DNA of 64,000 nt from JAJYKC01 sp963823105. Lineage in GTDB: Bacteria; Acidobacteriota; Terriglobia; Bryobacterales; Bryobacteraceae. Below the pieces are notes generated by a model. That model made no database searches. It had not been told where the DNA came from and saw only the letters and a list, made by a program, of their open reading frames with translations. Below, in pieces: positions 54,451 to 63,700 of this stretch. The position numbers and the translations under genes are program-made. Location: positions 558,001 through 622,000 of the forward strand of contig CAWGKC010000005.1 in NCBI GenBank assembly GCA_963823105.1, given 5' to 3'. The first letter of the stretch is position 1. Each line of letters starts with the position of its first letter.

Positions 54451-55353
54451 TCACCTTCGGTCCGTGCCGGCTGGCTCCAGTAATTTCCGGTTCCGGCCCT
54501 CGTGGCCCATCGCATGGCGCTCCACCTCGTCCACGCCGGAAATGGTGATCGTGAATCGTCCATTGTCGCCACGCTTCACATAGTCTTTGCCTCTCAGATA
54601 CCACAAGGCCGCACCCAGATGCTCGCGAGGACAGCCGAGGAGATCCTCAAATTCGATCACCGACATCGTGGCCCGTTCGGGGTCGTGAACGGTTTTGGCG
54701 TAAAGGAGTTCGAGGATGCCCAACCGCTTGCGCCGCTCCGCCTCGGGCCCATTGGCCGCCTCGGCCCGATCGAAGATCTGCCAGTGGAGCTGTTTGGTTG
54801 CGCGGTAGCGCGCATCGTAGCGGGCGCGTTCTTCGGGATTGCCGAGGATTCGATGCGCCTCGCAGAGCCTGAGAAAAGTCTCCTTATCGCCGGTTTCAGG
54901 CGAATCGGGATGAAAGCGCTGGGCGAGAATCCGGTATACCCGCTGGACGGTATCCGCGCCGGCGTTGGGGCTTAACTGCATGACCTCATAGCAGTCCATC
55001 TCATCGGCGGAGGCGCTGGCCGGTTGCGAGGCGCCGCCGGGTAAGGAGTCGCGCTCATCAAACTCCAGACCGGCGTGGAAGCCCCCGTCGACCCGCGCGG
55101 TACACGATCGTACGGTGGCGGAATTGACGTCTTCGCTGCGGCTCCCGCCGAGCTTGCCCCGGATGACGATCAGGGCGCCGATGGCCAGCGGCGTCAGAAC
55201 CGAAATCCTGATTCCACCTTCGGAGATGTCGAGAAGGTCCGCGGTCACCCACTTGGGATTGCCCATGCGATCTTTGAGTTGGAGCCGGATGATCTGCGCG
55301 CCGGACTTTTGGCGGGTCGTTTTCCGGCGCTGCGCTTTTTGGGTAGCCGCCAT
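54451..55353 (-). CDS. PilZ-J-domain fusion protein with a C-terminal winged-helix-like region
   Basis: 300 residues from ATG 55353. Residues about 18-110 resemble PilZ: LKDRMGNPKWVTADLLDISE, GGIRISVLTPLAIGALIVIR, VDGGFHAGLEF. Residues about 120-185 are a J-domain, DCYEVMQLSPNAGADTVQR and an intact HPD in ILAQRFHPDSPETGDKE. The last 100 residues (ILELLYAKTVHDPERATM, LGAALWYLRGKDYVKRG) look like a winged helix. The PilZ part lacks a visible RxxxR c-di-GMP motif. It could link DnaK recruitment to a surface or signalling process. Convergent with the Gfo/Idh gene. Confidence 0.8.
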   Translation of the reverse strand: MAATQKAQRRKTTRQKSGAQIIRLQLKDRMGNPKWVTADLLDISEGGIRISVLTPLAIGALIVIRGKLGGSRSEDVNSATVRSCTARVDGGFHAGLEFDERDSLPGGASQPASASADEMDCYEVMQLSPNAGADTVQRVYRILAQRFHPDSPETGDKETFLRLCEAHRILGNPEERARYDARYRATKQLHWQIFDRAEAANGPEAERRKRLGILELLYAKTVHDPERATMSVIEFEDLLGCPREHLGAALWYLRGKDYVKRGDNGRFTITISGVDEVERHAMGHEGRNRKLLEPAGTDRR

Positions 55354-55426
55354 AGTAAATCCGATACCCGGACATCGGCGCTTTGGGGTCCGGGCATTAG
55401 TCCAAACCGCGATTTCAGGGCCGAGC

Positions 55427-55524
55427 GCGGACGCCTTAATACAGAATGCGCGCGCGAATGGCGCCGGGGACTTCGTCGGGGCGGCGCTTGAGTGACTGGG
55501 TTTCGGCGCGCTCGCCGGTTTCGG
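55427..55524 (-). repeat. Displaced copy of the serA 3' end (98-base direct repeat, left copy)
   Basis: This stretch and 56611-56708 align end to end with about seven mismatches. Read on the minus strand it encodes ETGERAETQSLKRRPDEVPG and the same stop (ILY, TAA) as serA. Sequence on its serA-ward side is unrelated to serA, so it is an isolated 3' fragment. Confidence 0.85.
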
Positions 55525-55648
55525 CCCGCCGATCCCGCGCGACCGCGACATCCAAAAGGCATCGCGTGGAAAATCTTCGCCTTCAATCATCGTCCCTGGC
55601 GGCAACGTTTCCGGCTTCACCGGCCGGGTGGACAGATAGCGACGGCCA

Positions 55649-56109
55649 CTAACGGTTCGCCCCGAACATCGAAAGCAGGTGATGACGGGCAATGCCCTCG
55701 TTCGCGATCGAGCGCCACTTCGTAAAGGTATCCTCGGCGAGCGAAATGGCGCCCGCGACATCGGTGGGGACGATATTCCAGGCCAAATCGTAATCGGCGC
55801 GATGCCGGTCCTCTTGAAGCTGCCGAAATGCGGTCTTCACCTCGACAAGCGCGAGTTCGACAGGCGTAGGATTTCGCTCGTCCTTGCAGGCAAATGCGGC
55901 ATCGCGCATCTTTTCTTGCGGTCGAACATCCGTGCGAGCCGCGCACGCTGGTCTTCAAATTCCCAGTGTTCTACAAAATCCGCTACCAGCAAATGAAAGA
56001 TCGCGTAATACGCCGTGGAGACGGCGCGGCGCATGCAGGATAGGCGCTTTTCCGAGTCGCCCGCGGCTTCGAGATAACGCGCGTCCTCCAGCAGATCGCC
56101 GGCCAGCAT
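55649..56109 (-). CDS. HEPN-like helical protein (one frameshift)
   Basis: About 153 residues from ATG 56109, directly after the TAA of the gene before it. The first part, LLEDARYLEAAGDSEKRLSC and RRAVSTAYYAIFHLLVADF, matches the HEPN four-helix fold (S-x-AYYAxFH). After a one-base change near 55910 the frame continues with MRDAAFACKDERNPTPVELA and LVEVKTAFRQLQEDRHRADY. HEPN proteins are often RNases or AMPylation-regulated toxins, but the usual Rx4-6H motif is not evident. It forms a unit with the small protein upstream, flanked by copies of the serA end. Confidence 0.65.
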
Positions 56110-56421
56110 TTAGGCCCAAGCCGGTTCCTGCAAAGATTCCTGCTCGGAGACGCTCCTGAAGTTATGATACGGGAAGACTCCCATAGCTGGAAAATCAAGT
56201 CGCCGCGCCAAGCCCCAGACGACCTTGGCCGCGATATCGCGCAGCCGCCGCTTCGCGGCGTCGTCGGTCAGAACCACACGAAAGAAGATCGCCCGCTGCC
56301 CGCTCCAGTCTTCACCGGCTTCATAGCGGATCCGCACGACGTCGGGCGCGAGCGCCTGCTCCACTTCGTGAATCGCCGCCTGGATTTCCGGCTGTTTCGT
56401 GACTGCGGACGGGAGATACAC
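56110..56421 (-). CDS. Small hypothetical protein paired with the HEPN-like gene
   Basis: 103 residues from ATG 56421. It begins PSAVTKQPEIQAAIHEVEQA, continues VVRIRYEAGEDWSGQRAIFF and ends LARRLDFPAMGVFPYHNFRS plus a short tail. Its TAA touches the ATG of the HEPN-like gene with no gap. No nucleotidyltransferase GS-DxD signature is visible, so it is not a standard MNT partner. The gene pair could be a toxin-antitoxin-like module; this is inferred from the arrangement only. Confidence 0.6.
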   Translation of the reverse strand: MYLPSAVTKQPEIQAAIHEVEQALAPDVVRIRYEAGEDWSGQRAIFFRVVLTDDAAKRRLRDIAAKVVWGLARRLDFPAMGVFPYHNFRSVSEQESLQEPAWA

Positions 56422-56610
56422 GTCGATCCTAGGTTACCGTTTCGCCCGGACCGGCACAAATCCCCCGGCTCAGGGTGACGACGCTGCAACGCCGCTTGCC
56501 AGCGGAAATCGAGAGGCGAACGGGAGGGCAGTCTATGCCACACCCGCGCCCGGCAGCGGATCGGGATGGGCGAATGCAATCGCATCGCTTGTGCGCCGGC
56601 GAGTCCGGCT

Positions 56611-56708
56611 GCGGACGCCTTAATACAGAATGCGCGTGCGGATGGTGCCGGGGACTTCGTCCGAGGCGGCGCTTGAGCAACTGGGTTTCGGCGCGCTCGC
56701 CGGTTTCG
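56611..56708 (-). repeat. serA 3' end (98-base direct repeat, right copy)
   Basis: Native copy, containing the serA stop at 56620-56622. Pairs with 55427-55524. The two copies bracket about 1.1 kb holding the HEPN-like pair. Confidence 0.85.
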
Positions 56709-57864
56709 ATGTCGATCACCACATAGCCGATGTGCGGGTTGGTCTGCAGATACTGGCCGGCGATGTTGATGCGCTGCTCGGAGAAGATGGCGTTGATGGC
56801 GGAAAGCACGCCGGGCTGGTTGCGGTGGATGTGCAGCAGGCGGTGCTTGCCGGGATGCTCCGGGCAGCGAGACTTCGGGGAAATTGACGGCGCTGAGCGT
56901 GGAGCCGTTGTTGCTGTACTTGATGAGCTTGCGCGGCCACTTCGGTGCCGATGTTCTGCTGCGCTTCTTCGGTGCTGCCGCCGACGTGCGGCGTGAGAAG
57001 CACGTTGTCGATGCCGCGCAGGGGAGAGACGAACTCTTCGCCCGCGCTCTTCGGTTCCTTGGGGAAGACGTCGATCGCGGCGCCGGCCAGATGCTTCGAT
57101 TCGCAGCGCGCGACCAGCGCGTCGATATCGACCACCGTGCCGCGCGAGGCGTTGATCAGCCGCGCGCCCGGCTTCATGCGCGCCAGCTGCGCGGCGCCGA
57201 TCATGCTGGAAGTCTGCGGCGTTTCCGGCACATGCAGCGTCACGACGTCGGCGGCTTCGAGCAGGGCGGCAAGCGTGGGCATGGCGCGGGCGTTGCCGAG
57301 CGCCAGCTTCGTTTCGATGTCGTAGTAGACCACGTGCATGCCGAAGGCTTCGGCCAGCACGCCCACTTGCGTGCCGATGTGGCCGTAGCCGACGATGCCG
57401 AGGCATTTGCCGCGCACCTCGTGCGAACCGGCGGCGGTCTTCATCCCACACGCCGCGATGGGCGGCGGCGTTGCGGCACGGGATGCCGCGCAGCAGCATG
57501 ACGATCTCGGCCAGCACCAGTTCGGCGACGCTGCGGGTGTTGGAGAACGGCGCGTTGAAGACCGGAACGCCGCGGTCCTCCGCGGCGTCGAGATCCACCT
57601 GGTTGGTGCCGATGCAGAAGCAGCCGACGCCGATCAGGCGCGGGGCGTGTTCGAAGACCTTGCGCGGTGAGATGCGTGGCCGAGCGGATGCCGATGAAAT
57701 AGGCGTCGGCGATCGACTTCCAGGAGCTTGGCTTCGGGGAGCGATTTCTGGTGATATTCGATGTCGGTGTAGCCGTCGGCGCGGAAGGCTTCGAGCGCGC
57801 TGGGATGAACGCCTTCGAGCAGCAGAATCTTGATTTTATTTTTGTCGAGGGACGTCTTGGTCAT
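56620..57864 (-). pseudogene. serA: D-3-phosphoglycerate dehydrogenase SerA with ACT domain (about five frameshifts)
   Basis: Starts at ATG 57864 (MTKTSLDKNKIKILLLEGVH). It has the length of the E. coli-type enzyme (about 414 codons). First step of serine synthesis from 3-phosphoglycerate. Motifs in successive frames: NAPFSNTRSVAELVLAEIVM, the NAD site LGIVGYGHIGTQVGVLAE, catalytic NASRGTVVDIDALV, VLLTPHVGGSTEEAQQNIG with the active His, and an ACT domain with GVLSAINAIFSEQRINIAGQ. Frame changes near 57718, 57443, 56930, 56870 and 56665. Net length stays a multiple of three. An insertion sequence lies 60-150 bases upstream. Either real decay or clustered sequence errors. Confidence 0.82.
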
Positions 57865-57922
57865 TGCCGGGGGGAAACTTCCAGTGTCGCATGGAGCGCC
57901 GGTGGCGGCCCCGGTTAGTCTC

Positions 57923-57980
57923 TTCCAACGCCGGATGAGCCTGAAGAGGCCAATGGTTTCCAACGCCAGATGAGCCTAAA
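57923..57980. repeat. Two direct repeats of 23 bases beside the insertion sequence
   Basis: 57923-57945 and 57958-57980 are the same 23-mer with two differences, period 35. Each starts TTCCAACGCC and contains GATGAGCCT. They lie between serA and the transposase; the second is followed by AAAGGAA. A shorter version (TTTCCAACAAAGGAA) occurs at 59221, at the transposase 3' end. They may mark the element's boundary or its transposase-binding sites. Confidence 0.55.
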
Positions 57981-58015
57981 GGAAGAATAGCGGATGCTGA
58001 GGATTGATCATCCGG

Positions 58016-59245
58016 ATGAAGAACAGCGAACACCAGAGCCTGGAGCAGATACGGGCATTTCTGGGAGGCAACGAAGAAGTCGGATTCAAGGCGGCAAGCC
58101 GAAAGGAAGCGTATGAGTGGACGCAGGCGACCCTGTGTGCGCAAGAGTATGTGGGCTTGCCACGGAGGGACAAGGGCCTGGTGAAACAGTACATCTCGAA
58201 AGTGACGGGCATGAGCCGGGCGCAGGCAACGCGGCTCATCGCGCGGTACGTGGAAGGCGGAACGGTCCAGGTACGGCGGGGGCGTGGAAGGAAATTCACG
58301 GCCTACTACACCCCGGCCGATGTGGCGTTGCTGGCGGAAGTGGATGAGGCCCACGAGACGCTAAGTGGACCGGCCACGCGGAAGATCCTGTACCGGGGGT
58401 ATTACGAGTTCGCCGACGCCCGCTATGAGCGATTGGCCGATATTTCGTCGGCGCACATCTACAACCTGCGGAAGCTGCGCGGCTACCGCGAACGGGTGCT
58501 TGTGTTCACCAAAACGCGGCCCACGCCGGCATCGATCGGGGAACGGCGTAAGCCCGAGCCTGGAGGCCGGCCCGGCTACCTGCGGGTGGACACGGTGCAT
58601 CAAGGAGATCTGGATGGGGTGAAGGGTGTGTATCACATCAACCTGGTGGATGAAGTCACGCAATGGGAGGTGGTGGGAGCTGTGGAGCGCATCTCGGAAA
58701 ACTACCTGGCAGCGTTGCTACAGAGGCTTCTGAAGCAGTTTCCGTTTGGCATTCTCGGCTTCCATTCCGACAACGGCAGCGAGTTCATCAATCACTCGGT
58801 AGCACGGATGCTGAACAAGCTGCTGATCGAACAGACGAAATCGCGTCCGCGGAAATCCAACGACAACGGCCTTGTGGAATCGAAAAACGGAGCGGTAATT
58901 CGCAAGCATATGGGCTTCGATCATATTGCCTCGGAGCACGCCGATCCGATCAACGCGTTCTACGAGGAACACTTCAATCCGTATTTGAATTTTCACCGGC
59001 CATGCGCAGTTCCGGAACTGAAGAAAGACAGCAAGGGCAAGACCGTGCGCGCTTACAAGTGGTACGCCACACCGTGGGAAATCCTACGGCAACTGCCAGG
59101 GCTGGGCGGATGGCTGAAAGACGATCTCACCGTGGATCACATGGAACGGCTGGCGGGGGCCGATAGCGACACCGGAGCCGCGACGAAGATGCGAGCGGCC
59201 AAGCGGAATCTGTTCGCCGGTTTCCAACAAAGGAAAATCGCATGA
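58016..59245 (+). CDS. DDE-type integrase-core transposase
   Basis: 409 residues from ATG 58016 (TTG 58004 is an alternative). N-terminal helix-turn-helix (DKGLVKQYISKVTGMSRAQA, TRLIARYVEGGTVQV), then an rve-type catalytic core: Asp in YLRVDTVHQGDLDG, Asp in ILGFHSDNGSEFINH and Glu in DNGLVESKNGAVIRKH. The C-terminal part has FNPYLNFHRPCAVPEL. The frame is intact, so the element could still be active. IS481/ISNCY-like; exact family not settled. Confidence 0.9.
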   Translation: MKNSEHQSLEQIRAFLGGNEEVGFKAASRKEAYEWTQATLCAQEYVGLPRRDKGLVKQYISKVTGMSRAQATRLIARYVEGGTVQVRRGRGRKFTAYYTPADVALLAEVDEAHETLSGPATRKILYRGYYEFADARYERLADISSAHIYNLRKLRGYRERVLVFTKTRPTPASIGERRKPEPGGRPGYLRVDTVHQGDLDGVKGVYHINLVDEVTQWEVVGAVERISENYLAALLQRLLKQFPFGILGFHSDNGSEFINHSVARMLNKLLIEQTKSRPRKSNDNGLVESKNGAVIRKHMGFDHIASEHADPINAFYEEHFNPYLNFHRPCAVPELKKDSKGKTVRAYKWYATPWEILRQLPGLGGWLKDDLTVDHMERLAGADSDTGAATKMRAAKRNLFAGFQQRKIA

Positions 59246-59275
59246 CCGAAACAGGGCTGCGGAAATGCCGGGCTG

Positions 59276-59423
59276 TGGGCGGCGGCGGAAAACCAAAACC
59301 AGGTTTCCCGCCGCCGCCCACCAGCCCATGGAAATCGCTCCCGCGATTTCCACATTCCCGCGGCCCCGGCTACTACCGCGTGGGAAAGTGGAAATCCAAA
59401 AGCAGGATTCCCACTTTCCCACG
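59276..59423. repeat. Cluster of three palindromic hairpins behind the transposase
   Basis: Hairpin 1: TGGGCGGCGGCGG (59276-59288) with its complement at 59308-59320; inside, an A-C mismatch, then AAACC/GGTTT around loop AAAACCA. Hairpin 2: TGGAAATCGC (59329-59338) and complement (59343-59352), loop of four. Hairpin 3: CGTGGGAAAGTGG (59379-59391) and complement (59411-59423); inside, the same mismatch, AATCC/GGATT, loop AAAAGCA. Hairpin 3 is followed by CTCTTTTT and may act as a terminator. Open frames here on both strands are palindrome artefacts. Confidence 0.85.
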
Positions 59424-59533
59424 CTCTTTTTCCCTTCCCAAAATCAAAAGTCGAAAGGAGCCTCAATCAAGTCTGCTATCCTCCTTCTTCAGGCTCATCT
59501 CTGGATTGGAAAACGCTCGGTTCCGGCGGACGT

Positions 59534-60484
59534 TCAGAAAGGTATGCTCCATGTGCCGAGAACCTGGCCGCTCTTACCGTCGGTGCTCCCGGAAAGCCCG
59601 AAGTTGCCAGCGCCGGTTTTCAGGCTGGCGTTGAGCGTCGCTTCGGGGCGTTTCTTGTCTTCGAAAATGACGCCGGCGCGGATGTCGAGTGGGCCGGGCA
59701 GCTTGCCCCCAGTGATGCCGACGCTGAGGCCGAGGTCGATTTTGTTCGTCGCGGGCGAATCCGACCCATCGACGGTGATGGACACGCCGTCGTGGGTTTT
59801 GACGACGACCTGCGCCTTGATCTGATCCACCTTGGGGCCCACTGCGACGATGCCCGTTTCAAAGGAGAGGTCGACCTTCGACAGCTTTTTCGAGGCGGTG
59901 ACGCCAGCCCCGGCGGTGCGGGTGGATGGCTGAAACTTGAGTAGCTTGACCCCAAGCTTGACGCCTCCGATGCTGACGATGTCGACTTGCTTCCCGCCAA
60001 GCTGACCGGCTGCGAAGTCGAGGACCTTGTTGTCCGGCTTTTTGATGTAGAGCAACGCCGCTCCGCCAATGCCGACGATGGCGGCGGCGATATAGAGAAT
60101 GCCCTTGTTCCGATCCACCCAAGCGCCGCCGGGCGAGGCCTTCAGGGCGTTTTCCAAGTCGTTCACCGACTTTTCGAGCTGCTTGTACTCGGGCGAAGCC
60201 TGGATTTTCTTGAGCAGGGCGTCGGAGAGTTTTCCTCCCGCCTGATCGATAAGCGCTTGGCCGAGCTTCTGGGCGTCGGTTCCGTTGAACTGCGTTTTGC
60301 CCGCGTTTTGTAGCGCAAACGTGCTCAGGGCCTGGCGGATGGCGTTGTCCACCGCCGGATCCCGGAGCGCCTGGTCCAGCAGTTGAGGTGAATCGGCCAG
60401 ATCGGTTTTGGCGAGATCGAACGCCAGAACGACGGTCTTTTGAAAAATGTCGGCGACGCTGGTGTCGGGCGTCTGGTCGGCCAT
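59534..60484 (-). CDS. Hypothetical membrane-anchored protein with a beta-rich C-terminus
   Basis: 316 residues from ATG 60484. An acidic helical N-terminal half (about 1-125: DIFQKTVVLAFDLAKTDLAD, LSDALLKKIQASPEYKQLEK) leads to one membrane helix (GILYIAAAIVGIGGAALLYI). The rest is repetitive beta-like sequence with alternating polar/hydrophobic residues and many Gly/Thr: KKLSKVDLSFETGIVAVGPK, NKIDLGLSVGITGGKLPGPL, ending LGTWSIPF. That end resembles an outer-membrane or self-assembling beta domain. No family recognised. Codon use matches its neighbours. Confidence 0.7.
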   Translation of the reverse strand: MADQTPDTSVADIFQKTVVLAFDLAKTDLADSPQLLDQALRDPAVDNAIRQALSTFALQNAGKTQFNGTDAQKLGQALIDQAGGKLSDALLKKIQASPEYKQLEKSVNDLENALKASPGGAWVDRNKGILYIAAAIVGIGGAALLYIKKPDNKVLDFAAGQLGGKQVDIVSIGGVKLGVKLLKFQPSTRTAGAGVTASKKLSKVDLSFETGIVAVGPKVDQIKAQVVVKTHDGVSITVDGSDSPATNKIDLGLSVGITGGKLPGPLDIRAGVIFEDKKRPEATLNASLKTGAGNFGLSGSTDGKSGQVLGTWSIPF

Positions 60485-60709
60485 GGTTTTTGCCCCCTAC
60501 GATTCATGTGACGCGAGGAAGCCAAGGCGTTTCACGGAATCCGCCGCTGGGGAGTGGGATTCACGCGGCGCCGATCTGTGGCCGCGTTCCGGATATTCCC
60601 TGCAGCGAGGATGGCCGCCGGCACCCTGGCGAAGCGCGCGGGGCCCGGAGGCACGAAAGAGGTAAGCGGCTATGAAGAGACCCTACCGAATTGAACGACA
60701 GCGGCTGAC
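60485..60709. other. Intergenic region without recognisable features
   Basis: Gap between the hypothetical gene start and the stop of the TonB receptor. It should hold the promoter for the hypothetical gene; GGGGG-rich sequence lies just before its ATG. No convincing hairpin, -35/-10 pair or small gene seen. Confidence 0.4.
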
Positions 60710-63700
60710 TTAGAACGCGACGCGGATCGCCAGTTGGAGCTGGCGGGCGAAGTTGGCTTGCGAGGTGATCTTGCCGAAGGAGCCGCTGCCGAAGCTGGTG
60801 TTGGGCGCGTAGAACAGCGGAGTGTTCATCGCGTTCAGCGCTTCGCAGCGGAACTGCGCGCTGACGCGGTCGCGGAACGTGAACGTCTTGAACATGGACA
60901 GATCCCAGTTGGCTTGCCCGGGGCCGCGCATGTCGAGCGTGCGGCTCAAGTCGCCGAAGGTGAAGCGGGGCGCGAGCGAGAAGGCCGCCGGGTTGATGTA
61001 GTCGCCGAGGCGCGCTTCGAGACCCCCGCTGGTGACGGGCGAAGTGCCGGTGGCGTTCGGGCGCTGGCTGGCGTAGCCGAAAGAGCTGTTGTAGTTCGGC
61101 GTTTGGGAGATTTGCAAGGGGAAGCCGGTTTGAAAGACGGTTACCGCGTTTACCGACCATCCTCCGGCGATGTAGTCGAGCAGGCGGTTGTCGTTCAGGA
61201 ACGTTTTGCCGCGCCCAACAGGCAGTTCATAGGAAACGGCGGAGGCCCAGCGGAAGGGCGAATCGATGTTCGAGAGGCCGTACTCGGCCTGCAAATTGTA
61301 CGGATTCTGCGGCCCGACGGCGCCTCCGTTCAGCGTATTTCCGGGTCCGCCGCTGGAGGCGTCGTAATTACGGGACCAAGTGAAGGTGGAAAGGAACGTG
61401 ACGCCCTGGCTCATGCGCTTCTGGACCTTTACCACCATCGAATCGTAGCGGGCGTGGTTCTGGTCGTCGAAGAGTAAGTTCACCGCGCCGTACGCGGCAT
61501 AAGGCAGCAGTAACTGCGACGCCTGGACGTTCTTCGATCCGATAATGCCCGTGCCGCCGTGGCCGTAGAACGGATTCGGCACGGACTGAGTCAACGCGGA
61601 TCCCATCGAGAGATAAGAAGGATTCAGGGCGTTGGAGTTGACGCTGGCCGTGCCCAGCGTCAGGTGGGTGGTGTGGGAGCCGACATAACCCACTTCCAAG
61701 GCTATGTCGCCGGGCAGCTCTCGCTGGATGTCAACCGAATACTGCTGCACTTCGGGAGACTTGGCGTAGGGATCCACCAGCGAGATGCTCTGCCCGATGC
61801 CTGTACGTGTGCCGAGCGTGTTCCCGGTGGGAAGGTTCAAGCCGCTTGGGAACGGATTAGTCAAAGTGCCGGCGGGAGTGGAATAGCCGTTGGTGGTGGC
61901 TACGTAGTTGGTTTGCGCGTTGTAGCCGGGCGTGGCGATGGGGGAGCCGATGGCGAACTGCGGCGCCCAGAAGATCCCATAGCCGCCGCGCACGACGGTC
62001 TTGCCGTCCACGTTCCAGGCCACTCCGACGCGCGGTCCGAACTTATTCAGGAACGGGCTGCCCACGGTGGTGGGATAGCCGTTTTGTCCGGCGAACTCCA
62101 CCACGCCTTGCGGGACGATGCCGGTGACGCCGGCCGCCAGCGGGTTCACGGCTTGTCCGTTGAAGCCGGTAACCATGCCGTTGTTGGCCTCGCTTAGTCC
62201 CAACTCGCGCTCCCAGCGCAGGCCGAAGTTAAGAGTCAGACGGCTCGACAGGCGGAAGTCATCCTGGATGTAAAGGCCGTAGTAATTGGCGATGTCGGTG
62301 AGCTTGGTGGAGGTGTAACCGGTGGCGGACTGGGGGTAACCGAGGAGGAGGTCGGCCAAGTCGGCTCCGCCCGTGCCGGAGCTCAGCGCGCTCGATTGGG
62401 TGAAGATTCCGTTGAAGGCGAAGTTTCCGGAGCTGTCGTTGAAGTCGTTCCCGGCGGCCTTGATGCGGCGGAAGTCGAAGCCGGCGGTCAGGCTGTGCCG
62501 GCCTTTGTACTTCGACAGACTGGCGGAGAAGTTATCGGAGGCGTGAACGTAGTAGGAGTTACTGTCGTCCACTCCCAGCGTGTACTGGGACGACATCGCC
62601 ACGTAAGGGAACGTGGGCGACGGGATGCTGTTGACAAACGCCGGGCTGAATCCCAGATTGGCGGGATTGTAACCCTGGCTGGCCTGGTAGGTGTAATTCG
62701 GGAAGCGATTGAAACCGTAGCGCACGGCAAGCACGGTGGTGGGGTCGAGCGTGAAGATGTTGTTGAGTTGCGTGGTGTCGACGCGCCGTTGCAGCCGCCA
62801 TTGGTCGGGCGTCGAAGCGGAGTTGAACCAGGTGTTGCCGGGCTCCAGGGAAAAATAGCGCAGGTAGCTGACGCTGGCGCGCCACCAGGAGGTGAAGTCC
62901 TCGTCGAGGCGGGCGGTGAACTGGCTGGCGCGATCCGGCAATTGGGCCGAGGCGCTTAAGTTCGGCGCGCCATAGTAAGACGAAGTGGATGTGGGCAGGG
63001 CGTAGGTGGAGGCGATGTTCAACCCGACGGGATTCAACATGCTGGTAGGGATGATGTTACCGGCGAAGGGCGCGCGCGTACACACGCCAGAGGCGTTACA
63101 AGTGGAACTGAGCGGATTGTAAATGGTTTGCAGTCCGCCGCCGCGGGCGAAGCTTTGCGAGAAATTTCCGACGCGCTCAAGCGCCGTCGGCGCGGTGAAT
63201 TGCGAGGAGTCCGACTGGGTATCGTCGTAGTGCTCGACCGCCAGCCAGAAGAACGTCTTATTCTTGCCGTCGTAAATCTTCGGGATGTCCACTTTCCCGC
63301 CGAAGCTCGCGCCCCAGGTGTCGTTGGGTTGGTTGGCGATGGGGATGCCGGCGGCGTTATTGAAGAAGTTATTGGCGTCCCACGCGGTGCGGCGCAGGTG
63401 TCCGTATAGGCTGCCATGATACTCGTTGGCGCCGGACTTCATCAGGGTATTGAACATCCCGCCGCCGGTGCGGGCCATCGCCGCGTCGTAGGTGTTGGCC
63501 TGGATCTTCACCTCTTCCACCGCTTCGATCGACGGAATGATGATGGCGCGATTGGTGGCGTCGGTGATCGGGATGCCGTCCAAAAGATAGTTGTTGCCGC
63601 GCACCGGACCGCCGGCGATGGAAATTTGCGAGGAGCCGCTCTGGTCCTCCATGCGGTTATAGGCTGGATTACCCACCGGCATGACGTTCTGAACGAGCTT

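Larger units (their letters stand above)
57958..59423 (+). mobile_element. Insertion sequence with DDE transposase and a hairpin tail (boundaries approximate)
   Basis: One transposase gene with a repeat-rich left flank (57923-57980) and, right behind it, three strong hairpins (59276-59423). No clean terminal inverted repeats or target duplication could be identified by eye, so both ends are estimates. It sits between serA and a hypothetical gene. Confidence 0.55.

Noticed and set aside
59084..59825. Overlapping open frames on both strands behind the transposase
   Set aside because: They are generated by the GC-rich palindromes and have no ribosome site, domain or codon bias.
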